Made by a program: the position numbers and the translations under genes | The notes under the pieces: generated by a model | Seen by the model: the letters and a program-made list of their open reading frames with translations, nothing else | Told to the model about the DNA's origin: nothing | The model's database searches: none | Source of the DNA: Bacillus paramycoides | Lineage (GTDB): Bacteria; Bacillota; Bacilli; Bacillales; Bacillaceae_G | Length of the DNA stretch: 64,000 nt | Direction of reading: 5' to 3' | Assembly: GCF_001884235.1 (NCBI RefSeq) | Contig: NZ_MAOI01000015.1 | Coordinates: 1 to 64,000, forward strand | Shown: piece after piece, positions 7,380 to 17,164 of the stretch | Position numbering within the stretch: the first letter of the stretch is position 1 | Layout of the letters: each line of letters starts with the position of its first letter

Positions 7380-9449
7380 ATGAAAGAAAAATATAACAGT
7401 CAAAATACCTTTTTAAGTATGATAGATATGGATTTAATAAGACAAGGATTGTTACATGCTATTCAAGATTTAGTATTCATTGTGAAAGTTATTGATGATG
7501 AAACTTTTAAATATATATATGTGAATAAAATAGGGATGGATCACGCTAGGCTAAGCGAAGAGTGTTACGGAAAAACTTTTGCAGAAGTACTGCCAGAAGG
7601 TACGGCGAGAATATTACAAGGGCAATATGTAAAAGTAATGAGAGAAGCGAGAGCGCATACTTTTTGTGATGTAATCAGTTTACCAACTGGTGATATCCAT
7701 TATGAATCTTCACTTAATCCAGTATACGATGTGGAGGGAATATGCCAGTTTATTATTTGTATTACTAGGGATATTACAGCACAGGTTGAGGAAAAGGTGG
7801 AAATAGAGGAAAAACAAATGTTATTTAAGTCATTACTAGAATATAATAATGATTCCATTATATCTGTAGACTCTATTGGGAGAATTACATATGCAAATCC
7901 AGCAACGTATGAAATATTTGGATATAGATATGAAGAGCTAAGTAATCAATTTGTTTTTCAGTTTATAAATAAGGAATATGAAGAAGCTTTTCAAGCTATA
8001 TTTAAGGGGGCTTTACAGGGAAGGGCAAAACAAGTCGTTGCAAAGAAATATGTTCATAAAGAAGGATATGAGCTTTATATTTCTGTGAGAACTATCCCGA
8101 TTATTGTGAATGGTGAAATTGTTGGGGTATATATTGTTACGAGAGACGTTACAATGCAAGTATTAAATGAAATGAAAACAGAATATTTGGCTTACTATGA
8201 TCAGTTAACAGGGCTAATGAATAGAATTTCATGTACAAATAAATTAAATGTTCTTTTAAATGATAATAAAGAGTTTGCTCTTGTTTTTATAGATTTAGAT
8301 GAATTTCACCTAATTAATGATACATTTGGTCATAAAGAAGGAGATCAAGTATTAAAAAAAGTCACGGAATACTTACGAAACCAACAAATAGAAGGTATGC
8401 ACTTATTTAGAGAACACGATGATCAATTTGTTATGTTAATAGAAAATATAACGAAAGAATGCGTAGAGGAAGTTGCACAAACTATACTAAAGAAAATTAG
8501 TGAGCATTTTGTAATAGAGGAAGAGGATGTTTATTTAAGTGCATCAATTGGGATTGTAATGGCCCCAAAAGATGGAGTGGATGAAAAAATGCTTTTCCAA
8601 AGAGTCGACGCAGCTTTGGAGAAAGCAAAAGAAAAAGGAAAAGGGCATTATTATTTTTATTGTAATGGATTAGATTGTGAACGTGAACAAAGGTTTGTAA
8701 TAGAAAACCAGTTGCATCGTGCTATAGAGAAAAAGGAATTTTTCCTATATTATCAACCTCAAATCAATATTGAAACAGAAACGATAGCGAGTATGGAAGC
8801 TCTAATAAGGTGGGAGAATAAGGGGCTGGGTCTCGTCCCACCAAATCAATTTATTCCACTTGCTGAAAGAACAGGGTTTATTATTAAACTTGATGAATGG
8901 GTAGTACATCAAGTTTGTAAGCAAATACGTGAATGGTTAAATAAAGGATATGAAGTTGTACCGATTGCAGTTAATATTTCGGCCAGACATTTTCGTTCTA
9001 TTACATTAATAGAGATGATTACACGAGCTTTAAAAAAGTACAATGTGCCACCTCATTTATTATCAATAGAAGTTACAGAAGGGGCCCTTATACATAAAGA
9101 TTTATCGAAAAGAGTGTTATTACAGTTAAAAGAACAAAATTTAAAGATTCATTTAGATGATTTTGGAACGGGATATTCATCTTTAAGTTATTTAAAAACA
9201 TATCCAATTGATACGTTAAAAATTGATCGTTCTTTTATGGAAGGTATATATAAAGATGAAAGAGATACGAATATTACGGCTGCAATTATTCATTTAGCAC
9301 ATACTCTAGGATTAAATGTAATTGCAGAAGGAGTGGAGAAAGCGGAACAAATACAATTTTTAAAGGAGAAGAATGTGAAACTCGTACAGGGTTATTATTA
9401 TAATCGCCCTTTATCGATATGCGATGTGGAAAATATTTATTTTAAATAA
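7380..9449 (+). CDS. PAS-PAS-GGDEF-EAL protein, likely c-di-GMP phosphodiesterase
   Basis: A 689-residue cytoplasmic signalling protein with two PAS domains (about 20-115 and 135-250), a GGDEF domain (about 265-425) and an EAL domain (about 435-685). The EAL domain keeps its signature (MEALIRWEN at about 472-480) and the metal-binding segment DDFGTGYSSLSYLK (from about 593), with KIDRSF after it, so c-di-GMP hydrolysis is expected. The GGDEF active site is degenerate: the position of the signature reads REHDDQF (about 344-350), so diguanylate cyclase activity should be absent. The GGDEF domain may instead bind GTP to regulate the EAL domain, as known in other such proteins. There are no membrane segments, so the PAS domains probably sense a cytoplasmic cue. 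The ribosome binding site is weak (AGGTTGAG). Single gene. Confidence 0.92.
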   Translation: MKEKYNSQNTFLSMIDMDLIRQGLLHAIQDLVFIVKVIDDETFKYIYVNKIGMDHARLSEECYGKTFAEVLPEGTARILQGQYVKVMREARAHTFCDVISLPTGDIHYESSLNPVYDVEGICQFIICITRDITAQVEEKVEIEEKQMLFKSLLEYNNDSIISVDSIGRITYANPATYEIFGYRYEELSNQFVFQFINKEYEEAFQAIFKGALQGRAKQVVAKKYVHKEGYELYISVRTIPIIVNGEIVGVYIVTRDVTMQVLNEMKTEYLAYYDQLTGLMNRISCTNKLNVLLNDNKEFALVFIDLDEFHLINDTFGHKEGDQVLKKVTEYLRNQQIEGMHLFREHDDQFVMLIENITKECVEEVAQTILKKISEHFVIEEEDVYLSASIGIVMAPKDGVDEKMLFQRVDAALEKAKEKGKGHYYFYCNGLDCEREQRFVIENQLHRAIEKKEFFLYYQPQINIETETIASMEALIRWENKGLGLVPPNQFIPLAERTGFIIKLDEWVVHQVCKQIREWLNKGYEVVPIAVNISARHFRSITLIEMITRALKKYNVPPHLLSIEVTEGALIHKDLSKRVLLQLKEQNLKIHLDDFGTGYSSLSYLKTYPIDTLKIDRSFMEGIYKDERDTNITAAIIHLAHTLGLNVIAEGVEKAEQIQFLKEKNVKLVQGYYYNRPLSICDVENIYFK

Positions 9450-9464
9450 TTTAAAAAAACGAGA

Positions 9465-9500
9465 AAAAAGTGATGTGCTAAAAAGCACATCACTTTTTAT
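9465..9500. terminator. Bidirectional terminator
   Basis: AAAAGTGATGTGCT / AGCACATCACTTTT with A- and T-runs on both sides. It serves the EAL-protein gene on the plus strand and the small minus-strand gene, whose stop codon lies within the stem. Confidence 0.92.
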
Positions 9501-9585
9501 GTGTACCTGGTTTATCGTTATAACCGGATGTGAAAATAGCTGTAAGAAATGTAATTGATACACCTAAAATTAATAATAACTTCAT
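9490..9585 (-). CDS. 31-residue hydrophobic small protein
   Basis: A minus-strand ORF of 31 codons with a near-perfect ribosome binding site (AAGGAGG, eight bases before the ATG) and a shared terminator overlapping its stop codon; both argue for a real gene. The product has a Lys at position 2, a hydrophobic helix from residue 3 to about 20 (LLLILGVSITFLTAIF), and a short polar tail, SGYNDKPGTHKK. It could be a single-pass membrane microprotein or the precursor of a secreted peptide. A Phr-like pheromone is conceivable, but no Rap-type receptor gene is nearby. I do not recognise the family. Confidence 0.65.
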   Translation of the reverse strand: MKLLLILGVSITFLTAIFTSGYNDKPGTHKK

Positions 9586-9778
9586 ACTAATTTCCTCCTT
9601 ACTTTTTCGGTTGACGAATTCTATTTATTAATCGAAATGTATGTAAGGTTCTTAGAAGAAAAGAATTTAATAAAAATGAATAGCAAGTTAAAAACGTTAA
9701 TACCTTTATTATACAGAATTTTCTTTGAATTTTGGAGAGAATTTTATAGCGCTATTATATATTTCGTTTTGATTTAAA

Positions 9779-9807
9779 GAATGTTTAAGGACATCCTAGC
9801 ATACCTT
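9779..9807 (+). promoter_or_regulatory. Candidate sigma-E promoter of prkA
   Basis: GAATGTT at 9779-9785, 14 bases, then CATACCTT at 9800-9807, close to the sigma-E pattern KMATATT-N14-CATACAMT. Transcription would begin about 40 bases before the prkA start. Mother-cell expression fits what is known for PrkA. Confidence 0.4.
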
Positions 9808-9850
9808 TTATAATAATCCGATTGAACAAGGAGATGGGGGAGGAGCTATA

Positions 9851-11746
9851 ATGGATATTCTAAAGAAAATTGAACAGCATCGAGAAGCAGAAGAACGTTT
9901 ACAATGGGAAGGTACGTTTGCGGAGTATTTGGAGCTTGTGAAAGAAAGACCATGGGTGGCTCAAACAGCACACTCTCGCATTTACAATATGATAAAAGAT
10001 GCTGGTATTGAAGAAGTTGATGGTAGAAGAAAATATAACTTCTTTAGTAATCAACTATTTGGATTAGAGGATGCCTTAGAACGCCTTGTGGAAGAATATT
10101 TTCATCCATCTGCAAAACGATTAGATGTTAGAAAACGTATTTTATTATTAATGGGTCCTGTTAGTGGAGGGAAATCAACACTAGTTACGATGTTGAAACG
10201 AGGATTAGAAACATATTCACGAACAGATCGTGGAGCGATTTTTGCAATAAAAGGCTGCCCGATGCATGAAGATCCACTTCATTTAATTCCGCATCATTTA
10301 CGGGATGATTTCTTTGATGAGTATGGAGTAAGAATTGAAGGGAATTTATCACCATTAAATGTTATGCGTCTAGAGCAAGAATACGGATTGAGAATTGAGG
10401 ATGTAGTTGTAGAGCGTATTTTCTTCTCTGAAGATCGTCGTACAGGGATTGGTACATTTAGTCCGTCTGATCCAAAATCACAAGATATTGCCGATTTAAC
10501 AGGTAGTCTAGACTTTTCAACAATTGCAGAATATGGTTCAGAATCAGATCCACGTGCGTATCGATTTGATGGAGAATTAAATAAGGCGAACCGAGGTATG
10601 ATGGAATTCCAAGAAATGTTAAAATGTGATGAGAAATTTTTATGGCATTTATTATCGCTTACGCAAGAAGGGAATTTCAAAGCAGGAAGATTTGCGCTTA
10701 TTTCAGCAGATGAATTAATTGTAGCGCATACGAATGAAACAGAGTATCGTTCCTTCATAGCAAATAAGAAAAATGAAGCATTGCATTCACGAATTATTGT
10801 AATGCCAGTTCCATATAATTTACGGGTGAGTGAAGAGGAACATATTTATGAAAAAATGATTCGTGAAAGTGATGTATCCAATGTCCACATTGCACCACAT
10901 ACACTTCGAGTTGCAGCAATGTTCACTATTTTAACTCGTTTAAAAGATCCGAAGCGTCCGGATATTGATTTAATTAAAAAGATGCGTTTATATGATGGAG
11001 AAACGGTAGAAGGTTATAATGCGATTGATGTAGAGGAGCTGCAACGCGAATATCAAGATGAAGGTATGAAGGGTATTGATCCTCGATATGTCATTAACCG
11101 AATTTCTTCTACAATTATTCGAAAAGAGGTACCATCTATTAACGCGTTAGATGTACTTAGATCTTTAAAAGATGGGTTGGATCAGCATCCATCGATTAGT
11201 AATGAAGATCGAGAGCGTTATATGAATTTCATCTCATTAGCGAGAAAAGAATACGATGAAATTGCTAAGAAAGAAGTACAAAAAGCGTTTGTTTATTCAT
11301 ACGAAGAATCAGCTAAGACACTTATGGATAATTACTTAGATAACGTCGAAGCGTACTGCAATAAATCAAAATTACGTGATCCGTTAACGGGTGAAGAAAT
11401 GAGCCCGGATGAAAAACTTATGCGTTCGATTGAAGAGCAAATTGGAATTTCAGAAAATGCTAAGAAAGCATTCCGTGAAGAAATTTTAATTCGTATTTCT
11501 GCTTATGCACGTAAAGGAAAACGCTTTGATTATAATTCACACGAACGTCTTCGTGAAGCGATTCAGAAAAAACTATTTGCTGATTTAAAAGATATAGTGA
11601 AAATTACAACATCAACGAAAACACCGGACGAAAATCAGCTTAAGAAAATCAATGATGTTGTTGCACGCTTAATTGATGAGCATGGCTATAATTCTTCATC
11701 TGCAAATGAACTGTTACGCTATGTAGGTAGTTTGTTAAATCGATAG
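9851..11746 (+). CDS. prkA: PrkA, AAA+ serine kinase/protease-like sporulation protein
   Basis: A 631-residue PrkA. The family has an N-terminal AAA+ domain with Walker A (GPVSGGKST, about 101-109) and a C-terminal kinase-like region. It was described as a serine protein kinase, and later work in B. subtilis reported ATP-dependent protease activity that supports sporulation. The length is normal and the ORF intact. GGAGATGGGGGAGGAG precedes the ATG. The gene lies upstream of yhbH, with 449 bases and a terminator between them, so the two probably have separate promoters although they are functionally linked in many spore formers (prkA, yhbH, spoVR). A sigma-E-like promoter lies about 45 bases upstream. 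Confidence 0.95.
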   Translation: MDILKKIEQHREAEERLQWEGTFAEYLELVKERPWVAQTAHSRIYNMIKDAGIEEVDGRRKYNFFSNQLFGLEDALERLVEEYFHPSAKRLDVRKRILLLMGPVSGGKSTLVTMLKRGLETYSRTDRGAIFAIKGCPMHEDPLHLIPHHLRDDFFDEYGVRIEGNLSPLNVMRLEQEYGLRIEDVVVERIFFSEDRRTGIGTFSPSDPKSQDIADLTGSLDFSTIAEYGSESDPRAYRFDGELNKANRGMMEFQEMLKCDEKFLWHLLSLTQEGNFKAGRFALISADELIVAHTNETEYRSFIANKKNEALHSRIIVMPVPYNLRVSEEEHIYEKMIRESDVSNVHIAPHTLRVAAMFTILTRLKDPKRPDIDLIKKMRLYDGETVEGYNAIDVEELQREYQDEGMKGIDPRYVINRISSTIIRKEVPSINALDVLRSLKDGLDQHPSISNEDRERYMNFISLARKEYDEIAKKEVQKAFVYSYEESAKTLMDNYLDNVEAYCNKSKLRDPLTGEEMSPDEKLMRSIEEQIGISENAKKAFREEILIRISAYARKGKRFDYNSHERLREAIQKKLFADLKDIVKITTSTKTPDENQLKKINDVVARLIDEHGYNSSSANELLRYVGSLLNR

Positions 11747-11754
11747 TCTGATAA

Positions 11755-11793
11755 TAAAAACGCTGTCTCTTGTTCTCGGGACAGCGTTTTTTT
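11755..11793 (+). terminator. Terminator after prkA
   Basis: AAAAACGCTGTC / GACAGCGTTTTT type stem (AAACGCTGTCTC..GGGACAGCGTTT) followed by T-run. Confidence 0.93.
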
Positions 11794-12181
11794 ATCCACT
11801 GATATTTGTAAAAAGTGTCATAGCTTGTCCAAATATAATAAATTAAGATGCAATTTCATGAATTTATTGTCAATTATTTTTACAATATGCATATGATAGA
11901 GTAACCAACCATTCATACGAAAAAAGCCAACACAATACAATATGTTGCAAAGCGGAGATGTGTGCAACAATGAGTTGTGTTTCTTTCTTATCAACGGCTG
12001 AATGTTTCTTTCTATTATGTGAGTGGCAAAATTTTGTTTAAGATGCTCGGAGTATTGTGCGAAAAATAATTGATATGTTTATGGGGTAAGTTTCGATGAA
12101 CAGTTACTTTTCAAATATTCTAGTTATGCACACTAGAAAACAAAATTATAGATTGCTGTTCATATGAAAGAAAAATACAGT
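11794..12181. other. Long intergenic region before yhbH
   Basis: About 390 AT-rich bases with no ORF carrying a ribosome binding site. TTCATACGAA (about 11913) and TTCATATGAAA (about 12158) resemble sigma-E/K -10 elements, but neither has a convincing -35 partner. The yhbH promoter is probably in this stretch. Confidence 0.4.
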
Positions 12182-12195
12182 AAGGAGGGAAAGGC

Positions 12196-13371
12196 ATGGG
12201 CGAAGAAAATCAACCAAACTATACGATTTCACAGGAAAACTGGTCCCTCCATCGCAAAGGATATGACGACCAACAACGCCATCAGGAAAAAGTACAAGAA
12301 GCAATTAAAAATAATTTACCAGACCTTGTAACAGAAGAAAATATTGTTATGTCTAATGGTAGGGATGTTGTGAAAATACCGATTCGTTCTTTAGATGAAT
12401 ATAAGATTAGATATAATTATGATAAAAATAAACATGTAGGGCAAGGAAACGGTGATAGCAAAGTTGGGGATGTCGTTGCGAGAGATGGATCAGGTGGTCA
12501 AAAGCAGAAAGGACCAGGAAAAGGGCAAGGAGCGGGAGATGCAGCTGGAGAAGATTATTATGAAGCGGAAGTTTCAATTTTAGAATTAGAGCAAGCGTTT
12601 TTCAAAGAGTTAGAGCTACCTAATTTAAAGCGAAAAGAAATGGATGAAAACCGAATTGAGCACATTGAATTTAATGATATTAGAAAAACAGGATTATGGG
12701 GAAATATTGATAAGAAACGAACGATGATATCCGCATATAAACGAAATGCAATGCGCGGTAAAGCATCTTTCCATCCGATTCACCAAGAAGATTTAAAGTT
12801 CCGTACTTGGAATGAAGTGTTAAAGCCAGATTCGAAAGCTGTTGTATTAGCGATGATGGATACGAGTGGATCGATGGGAATATGGGAGAAGTATATGGCA
12901 CGTAGCTTCTTCTTTTGGATGACAAGATTTTTACGCACAAAATATGAAACAGTTGATATTGAGTTTATTGCACATCATACGGAAGCGAAAGTCGTCACAG
13001 AAGAAGAGTTTTTCTCAAAAGGTGAGAGCGGCGGAACAATATGTTCTTCTGTATATAAAAAAGCACTTGAGTTAATCGATAATAAATATTCACCAGATCG
13101 CTATAATATTTATCCATTCCATTTTTCAGACGGTGATAATTTAACTTCGGATAATGCTAGATGCGTAAAGCTTGTGGAAGAGTTGATGAAGAAGTGTAAT
13201 ATGTTTGGTTATGGGGAAGTGAACCAGTACAACCGCCACAGTACGCTTATGTCGGCATATAAAAATATTAAAGATGAGAATTTCAGATATTATATTTTAA
13301 AGCAAAAAGCAGATGTATTTCATGCAATGAAAAGCTTTTTTAGAGAAGAATCCGGAGAGAAAATGGCATAA
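12196..13371 (+). CDS. yhbH: Sporulation protein YhbH (UPF0229)
   Basis: A 391-residue member of the UPF0229/YhbH family, produced in the mother cell during sporulation in B. subtilis and needed for normal spores; the biochemical role is unknown. It has a glycine/lysine-rich linker around 80-115 and a von Willebrand A-like domain with the MIDAS-type motif MMDTSGSMG near residue 221, followed by [13 protein letters not shown] and HFSDGDN, consistent with metal binding. AAGGAGGG precedes the ATG. It pairs with prkA upstream. The usual third partner, spoVR, is not adjacent. Confidence 0.94.
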   Translation: MGEENQPNYTISQENWSLHRKGYDDQQRHQEKVQEAIKNNLPDLVTEENIVMSNGRDVVKIPIRSLDEYKIRYNYDKNKHVGQGNGDSKVGDVVARDGSGGQKQKGPGKGQGAGDAAGEDYYEAEVSILELEQAFFKELELPNLKRKEMDENRIEHIEFNDIRKTGLWGNIDKKRTMISAYKRNAMRGKASFHPIHQEDLKFRTWNEVLKPDSKAVVLAMMDTSGSMGIWEKYMARSFFFWMTRFLRTKYETVDIEFIAHHTEAKVVTEEEFFSKGESGGTICSSVYKKALELIDNKYSPDRYNIYPFHFSDGDNLTSDNARCVKLVEELMKKCNMFGYGEVNQYNRHSTLMSAYKNIKDENFRYYILKQKADVFHAMKSFFREESGEKMA

Positions 13372-13396
13372 CCCCTTAAAAGGGGTTAATTTTTTT
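13370..13396 (+). terminator. Terminator after yhbH
   Basis: AACCCCTT / AAGGGGTT with a two-base loop and a T7 run. Confidence 0.92.
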
Positions 13397-13454
13397 GTAA
13401 ACTTTTTATTTTTTAGTCTACAATGAGAAAAATTATCATTTATTCAAGGAATGA

Positions 13455-13805
13455 TTACATTTTGATTTATATATTTATGAAGGAAATGAAATTATTGAAC
13501 GATTAAGTGATACAAATAAATTATTTGTAAGTAAAGAGAATGATAAGTTAGAAGGTTATGTATATGTTGAAGTAAATCCGCAGTTTCATGAAGCAAATAT
13601 AGAATTTATTGCAACTGCTGTAAATAGTAGGAGAAAAGGTGTTGGAGAGTGTTTATTACAAGCTGCAATTCAGTATATTTTCTCCTTCCAAGGGATGGAA
13701 GAGATAGAACTATGTTTGAATACGAATAATGAAAGTGCTATGAAATTGTATAAGAAAGTAGGTTTTGAAGAGAAGTCATGTTTACAGCACTATATAATAG
13801 AGTAA
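13455..13805 (+). pseudogene. GNAT acetyltransferase remnant (N-terminus lost)
   Basis: An open frame of about 116 codons encodes a GNAT C-terminal half: the strand YVYVEVNP, the acetyl-CoA loop NSRRKGVGECLLQAA, and LCLNTNNESAMKLYKKVGFEE. It lacks the N-terminal half of the domain, and a TGA at 13452 interrupts the frame. Before the TGA the same frame continues with plausible coding sequence (VYNEKNYHLFKE), so this looks like a nonsense-mutated and truncated gene. No start codon with a ribosome binding site is found. The intact gene would have been an N-acyltransferase of unknown substrate. Confidence 0.75.
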
Positions 13806-13852
13806 AAAACCCATTCGTATGAAAATTACATTTTATACGAATGGGTTTTTTT
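13806..13852. terminator. Bidirectional terminator between two remnants
   Basis: AAAACCCATTCGTAT / ATACGAATGGGTTTT with T-runs on both sides; it separates two converging gene remnants. Confidence 0.9.
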
Positions 13853-14003
13853 AACTTACTTTTCCACTTTCAGTAATAACGGATTCAGGACTAATTTGAG
13901 GCACGAATTCTTCTTTTAAATGCTTGTCATATAGCGTGTGGAGGAAGTTTTCTTTACCTAGTTTTTCAAGCTCTTTATTTACCCAATCATGCAAAAAGTT
14001 CGT
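13851..14003 (-). pseudogene. C-terminal remnant of an amino-acid ABC binding protein
   Basis: Fifty codons on the minus strand end in TAA and read TNFLHDWVNKELEKLGKENF, then LHTLYDKHLKEEFVPQISPE. This is the characteristic C-terminus of extracellular amino-acid binding proteins of ABC importers (TcyA-like). The upstream (right-hand) part of the gene is missing: the frame meets a stop at 14004-14006, and the sequence then becomes the collagenase promoter region. A deletion joining this fragment to the collagenase upstream region is the simplest reading. Confidence 0.65.
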
Positions 14004-14117
14004 TCACTATATGGTCAAAATGTATAAAGAAATAATATGAAATATTGCATTTTACATTATTTTATATGGATAATATGTTAACTTCTTGAATGGAATATTT
14101 AAATAGGAGGAAATAGT

Positions 14118-17015
14118 GTGAACAAGAAATCAAAGTTCAATAAAGTGATGCTTAGTATTAGTACAATGGCTCTATCGTTAGGAGCAATTCAAACTCATGT
14201 GTCAGCGGAAGAAAAAGTACCATATAACGTGTTGAAATCGAAACCGGTCGGAATTGAAAAAACAGTAGATGAGATTGGACATGCTTCGAAAGTTGATGAA
14301 ACATTATCGTTTCAAGAACGTTTAAAAGTAGGAGACTTTTCACAACGTCCAGCACCTATTATGAAAAGTTCAGTAAGAAAACAAGTTAAAGAAAACTATT
14401 CAATGGCTGATTTAAACAAAATGAGTCATCAAGAGTTAATTGAAACGTTAGGGAGTATTAAGTGGAATCAAATTACAGATTTATTCCAGTTTAATGAAGA
14501 CGCAAAAGCTTTCTATCAAGACAAAGGAAGAATGCAAGTAATTATAGATGAATTAGCTCATAGAGGTAGTACATTTACGAAAGATGATTCAAAGGGAATT
14601 CAAACATTTACTGAAGTATTACGTTCGGCTTTTTACCTTGCATTTTATAATAAAGAATTAAGCGATTTAAATGAAAGAAGCTTTCAGGACAAATGTTTAC
14701 CAGCGTTAAAAGCTATTGCAAAAAATCCAAATTTTAAGCTTGGAACAAATGAGCAAGATGCAGTAGTATCTGCATACGGTAAATTAATTAGTAATGCTTC
14801 AAGTGATGTTGAAACGGTTCAATACGCAACTAGTATTTTAAAGCAGTATAACGATAATTTTGCTGCATATGTTAGTGATCGTATGAAAGGACAAGCAGTA
14901 TACGATATTATGCAAGGCATCGATTATGATATGCAATCTTATTTATTTGAAACTCGTAAAGAAGCAAAAGATACAATGTGGTATGGGAAAGTAGATGGAT
15001 TTATTAATGAGATTAATCGCATTGCTCTTCTAAATCAAGTAACATCAGAAAATAAGTGGCTTATAAATAATGGAATTTATTTTGCTAGTCGTTTAGGAAA
15101 GTTTCATAGTAATCCAAATAAAGGCTTAGAAGTTGTAACACAAGCAATGTATATGTATCCACGTCTAAGTGAAGCTTATTTTGTTGCGGTAGAACAAATT
15201 ACAACTAATTATAATGGGAAAGATTATAACGGAAATACGATAGATTTAGAAAAGATACGTGAAGAAGGAAAACAGCAGTACTTACCAAAAACGTATACAT
15301 TTGATGGTGGATCTATTGTATTTAAAACAGGAGATAAAGTATCAGAAGAAAAAATTAAGAGATTATACTGGGCAGCAAAGGAAGTAAAGGCGCAATATCA
15401 CCGTGTAATCGGTAATGATAAAGCTTTAGAACAAGGTAATGCAGACGATGTATTAACGATAGTAATCTATAACACTCCAGATGAATATCAGCTAAATAGA
15501 CAACTGTACGGATATGAAACAAACAACGGTGGAATTTATATTGAAGAGACAGGCACATTCTTTACATATGAGCGTACGCCAGAACAAAGTATTTATAGTT
15601 TAGAAGAGTTATTCCGTCATGAGTTTACTCATTATCTTCAAGGAAGATATGAGGTTCCAGGTTTATTTGGAAGAGGAGATATGTATCAAAATGAAAGATT
15701 AACTTGGTTCCAAGAAGGGAATGCGGAATTTTTTGCGGGATCTACTCGTACGAATAACGTTGTACCGAGAAAGAGCATAATTAGTGGCTTATCATCTGAT
15801 CCTGCAAGCCGTTATACAGCAGAGCGTACACTATTTGCTAAATATGGTTCTTGGGATTTCTATAACTACTCGTTCGCATTGCAGTCTTACTTATATACGC
15901 ATCAATTTGAAACATTTGATAAAATTCAAGATTTAATTCGTGCGAATGACGTGAAAAATTATGATACGTATCGTGAGACTTTGAGTAAAGATTCGAAATT
16001 AAATAAAGAGTATCAAGAGTATATGCAGCAGTTAATTGATAATCAAGATAAGTACAATGTGCCGGAAGTAGCAGATGATTATTTAGCTGAACATGCACCA
16101 AAAGCATTAACAGCAGTAAAGAAAGAAATTAACGATACGTTGCATATGAAAGATGCAAAAATGACAAAGCATACATCCCAATTCTTCAATACATTTACAT
16201 TAGAAGGTACGTATACAGGTAATGTAACGAAGGGTGAATCAGAAGATTGGAAAGCAATGAGTAAAAGAGTAAATGAAGCTTTAGAACAATTAGCGCAAAA
16301 AGAATGGAGTGGCTACAAAACTGTTACAGCATACTTCGTCAATTATCGTGTGAATGCTTCAAATGAATTTGAATATGATGTAGTCTTCCATGGTATTGCA
16401 AAAGATGAAGAAGAAAATAAAGCTCCGACGGTTAATATAAATGGTCCATACAATGGGCTTGTAAAGGAAGGCATTCAATTTAAGAGTGATGATTCAAACG
16501 ATGAAGATGGAAAAATCGTTTCTTATTTATGGGACTTTGGAGATGGGAATACAAGCACAGAAGTTAATCCATTACATGCATATGAAAAGGCAGGAACATA
16601 TAAAGCAACATTAACAGTGAAAGATGATAAAGGAAAAGAAAGCAAAAGTGAAACAGCGGTTACGATTAAAGATGGGAGTTTAATAGAATCCGAACCAAAC
16701 AATCGTCCAGATGAAGCAAATCGTATCGGACTAAATACCACTATTAAAGGTAGTCTTATTGGTGGGGATCATACGGACGTTTATACATTTAATGTGGCAT
16801 CAGCGAAAGATATCGATATTTCTGTTCTAAATGAATATGGAATTGGGATGACATGGGTGCTTCACCACGAATCAGATATGCAAAATTATGCAGCTTACGG
16901 TCAAGCCAATGGAAATCATATAGAAGCAAAATTCAATGCAAAACCGGGCAAATATTACTTGTATGTATATAAATATGATAATGGTGATGGAACGTACTCA
17001 TTATCAGTAAAATAA
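14118..17015 (+). CDS. Secreted microbial collagenase (peptidase M9)
   Basis: A 965-residue zinc metalloprotease that degrades native collagen outside the cell. It has a signal peptide at about 1-30 (cleavage likely after VSA), an activator plus peptidase M9 region to about 720, with the zinc motif HEFTH (501-505) and the third ligand glutamate near 533 in WFQEGNAEFFAG. A PKD domain follows (about 767-852; YLWDFGDGNTS, HAYEKAGTY), then one pre-peptidase C-terminal collagen-binding domain (about 855-965; SEPNNRPDEAN, DVYTFNV). The order M9-PKD-PPC is typical of B. cereus collagenases. A GTG start follows AGGAGG. It is a single gene beside two pseudogene scraps. I looked for a PlcR box upstream and found no acceptable match. 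Confidence 0.95.
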   Translation: MNKKSKFNKVMLSISTMALSLGAIQTHVSAEEKVPYNVLKSKPVGIEKTVDEIGHASKVDETLSFQERLKVGDFSQRPAPIMKSSVRKQVKENYSMADLNKMSHQELIETLGSIKWNQITDLFQFNEDAKAFYQDKGRMQVIIDELAHRGSTFTKDDSKGIQTFTEVLRSAFYLAFYNKELSDLNERSFQDKCLPALKAIAKNPNFKLGTNEQDAVVSAYGKLISNASSDVETVQYATSILKQYNDNFAAYVSDRMKGQAVYDIMQGIDYDMQSYLFETRKEAKDTMWYGKVDGFINEINRIALLNQVTSENKWLINNGIYFASRLGKFHSNPNKGLEVVTQAMYMYPRLSEAYFVAVEQITTNYNGKDYNGNTIDLEKIREEGKQQYLPKTYTFDGGSIVFKTGDKVSEEKIKRLYWAAKEVKAQYHRVIGNDKALEQGNADDVLTIVIYNTPDEYQLNRQLYGYETNNGGIYIEETGTFFTYERTPEQSIYSLEELFRHEFTHYLQGRYEVPGLFGRGDMYQNERLTWFQEGNAEFFAGSTRTNNVVPRKSIISGLSSDPASRYTAERTLFAKYGSWDFYNYSFALQSYLYTHQFETFDKIQDLIRANDVKNYDTYRETLSKDSKLNKEYQEYMQQLIDNQDKYNVPEVADDYLAEHAPKALTAVKKEINDTLHMKDAKMTKHTSQFFNTFTLEGTYTGNVTKGESEDWKAMSKRVNEALEQLAQKEWSGYKTVTAYFVNYRVNASNEFEYDVVFHGIAKDEEENKAPTVNINGPYNGLVKEGIQFKSDDSNDEDGKIVSYLWDFGDGNTSTEVNPLHAYEKAGTYKATLTVKDDKGKESKSETAVTIKDGSLIESEPNNRPDEANRIGLNTTIKGSLIGGDHTDVYTFNVASAKDIDISVLNEYGIGMTWVLHHESDMQNYAAYGQANGNHIEAKFNAKPGKYYLYVYKYDNGDGTYSLSVK

Positions 17016-17097
17016 GTGTTCTTCCAATGTATGTTTTACTTTACTTTTTGTGGAAAATAATATATTATATAGATATATAATATATCGGTTATTTTCT

Positions 17098-17137
17098 AGG
17101 AGGAGCCTGTCACAATAGGTTTCTCCTGTTCTTTTTT
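17098..17137 (+). terminator. Terminator after the collagenase gene
   Basis: AGGAGCCT / AGGTTTCTCCT imperfect stem followed by GTTCTTTTTT. Confidence 0.65.
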
Positions 17138-17140
17138 AGA

Positions 17141-17164
17141 GACCTGTCTTACAGGTTTTTCTTT
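17141..17164 (+). terminator. Second terminator-like hairpin
   Basis: ACCTGT / ACAGGT with a CTT loop followed by TTTTCTTT; a backup terminator in tandem with the previous one. Confidence 0.6.

Noticed and set aside
10294-10758. Minus-strand ORF of 154 codons inside prkA
   Set aside because: It lies wholly in prkA, matches no protein pattern, and reflects codon bias of the sense strand.
13985-14060. Possible PlcR boxes upstream of the collagenase gene (TATGGTCAAAATGTATA and TATTGCATTTTACATTA)
   Set aside because: Both have three or more mismatches to TATGNAN4TNCATA at fixed positions, so PlcR control cannot be supported from sequence.
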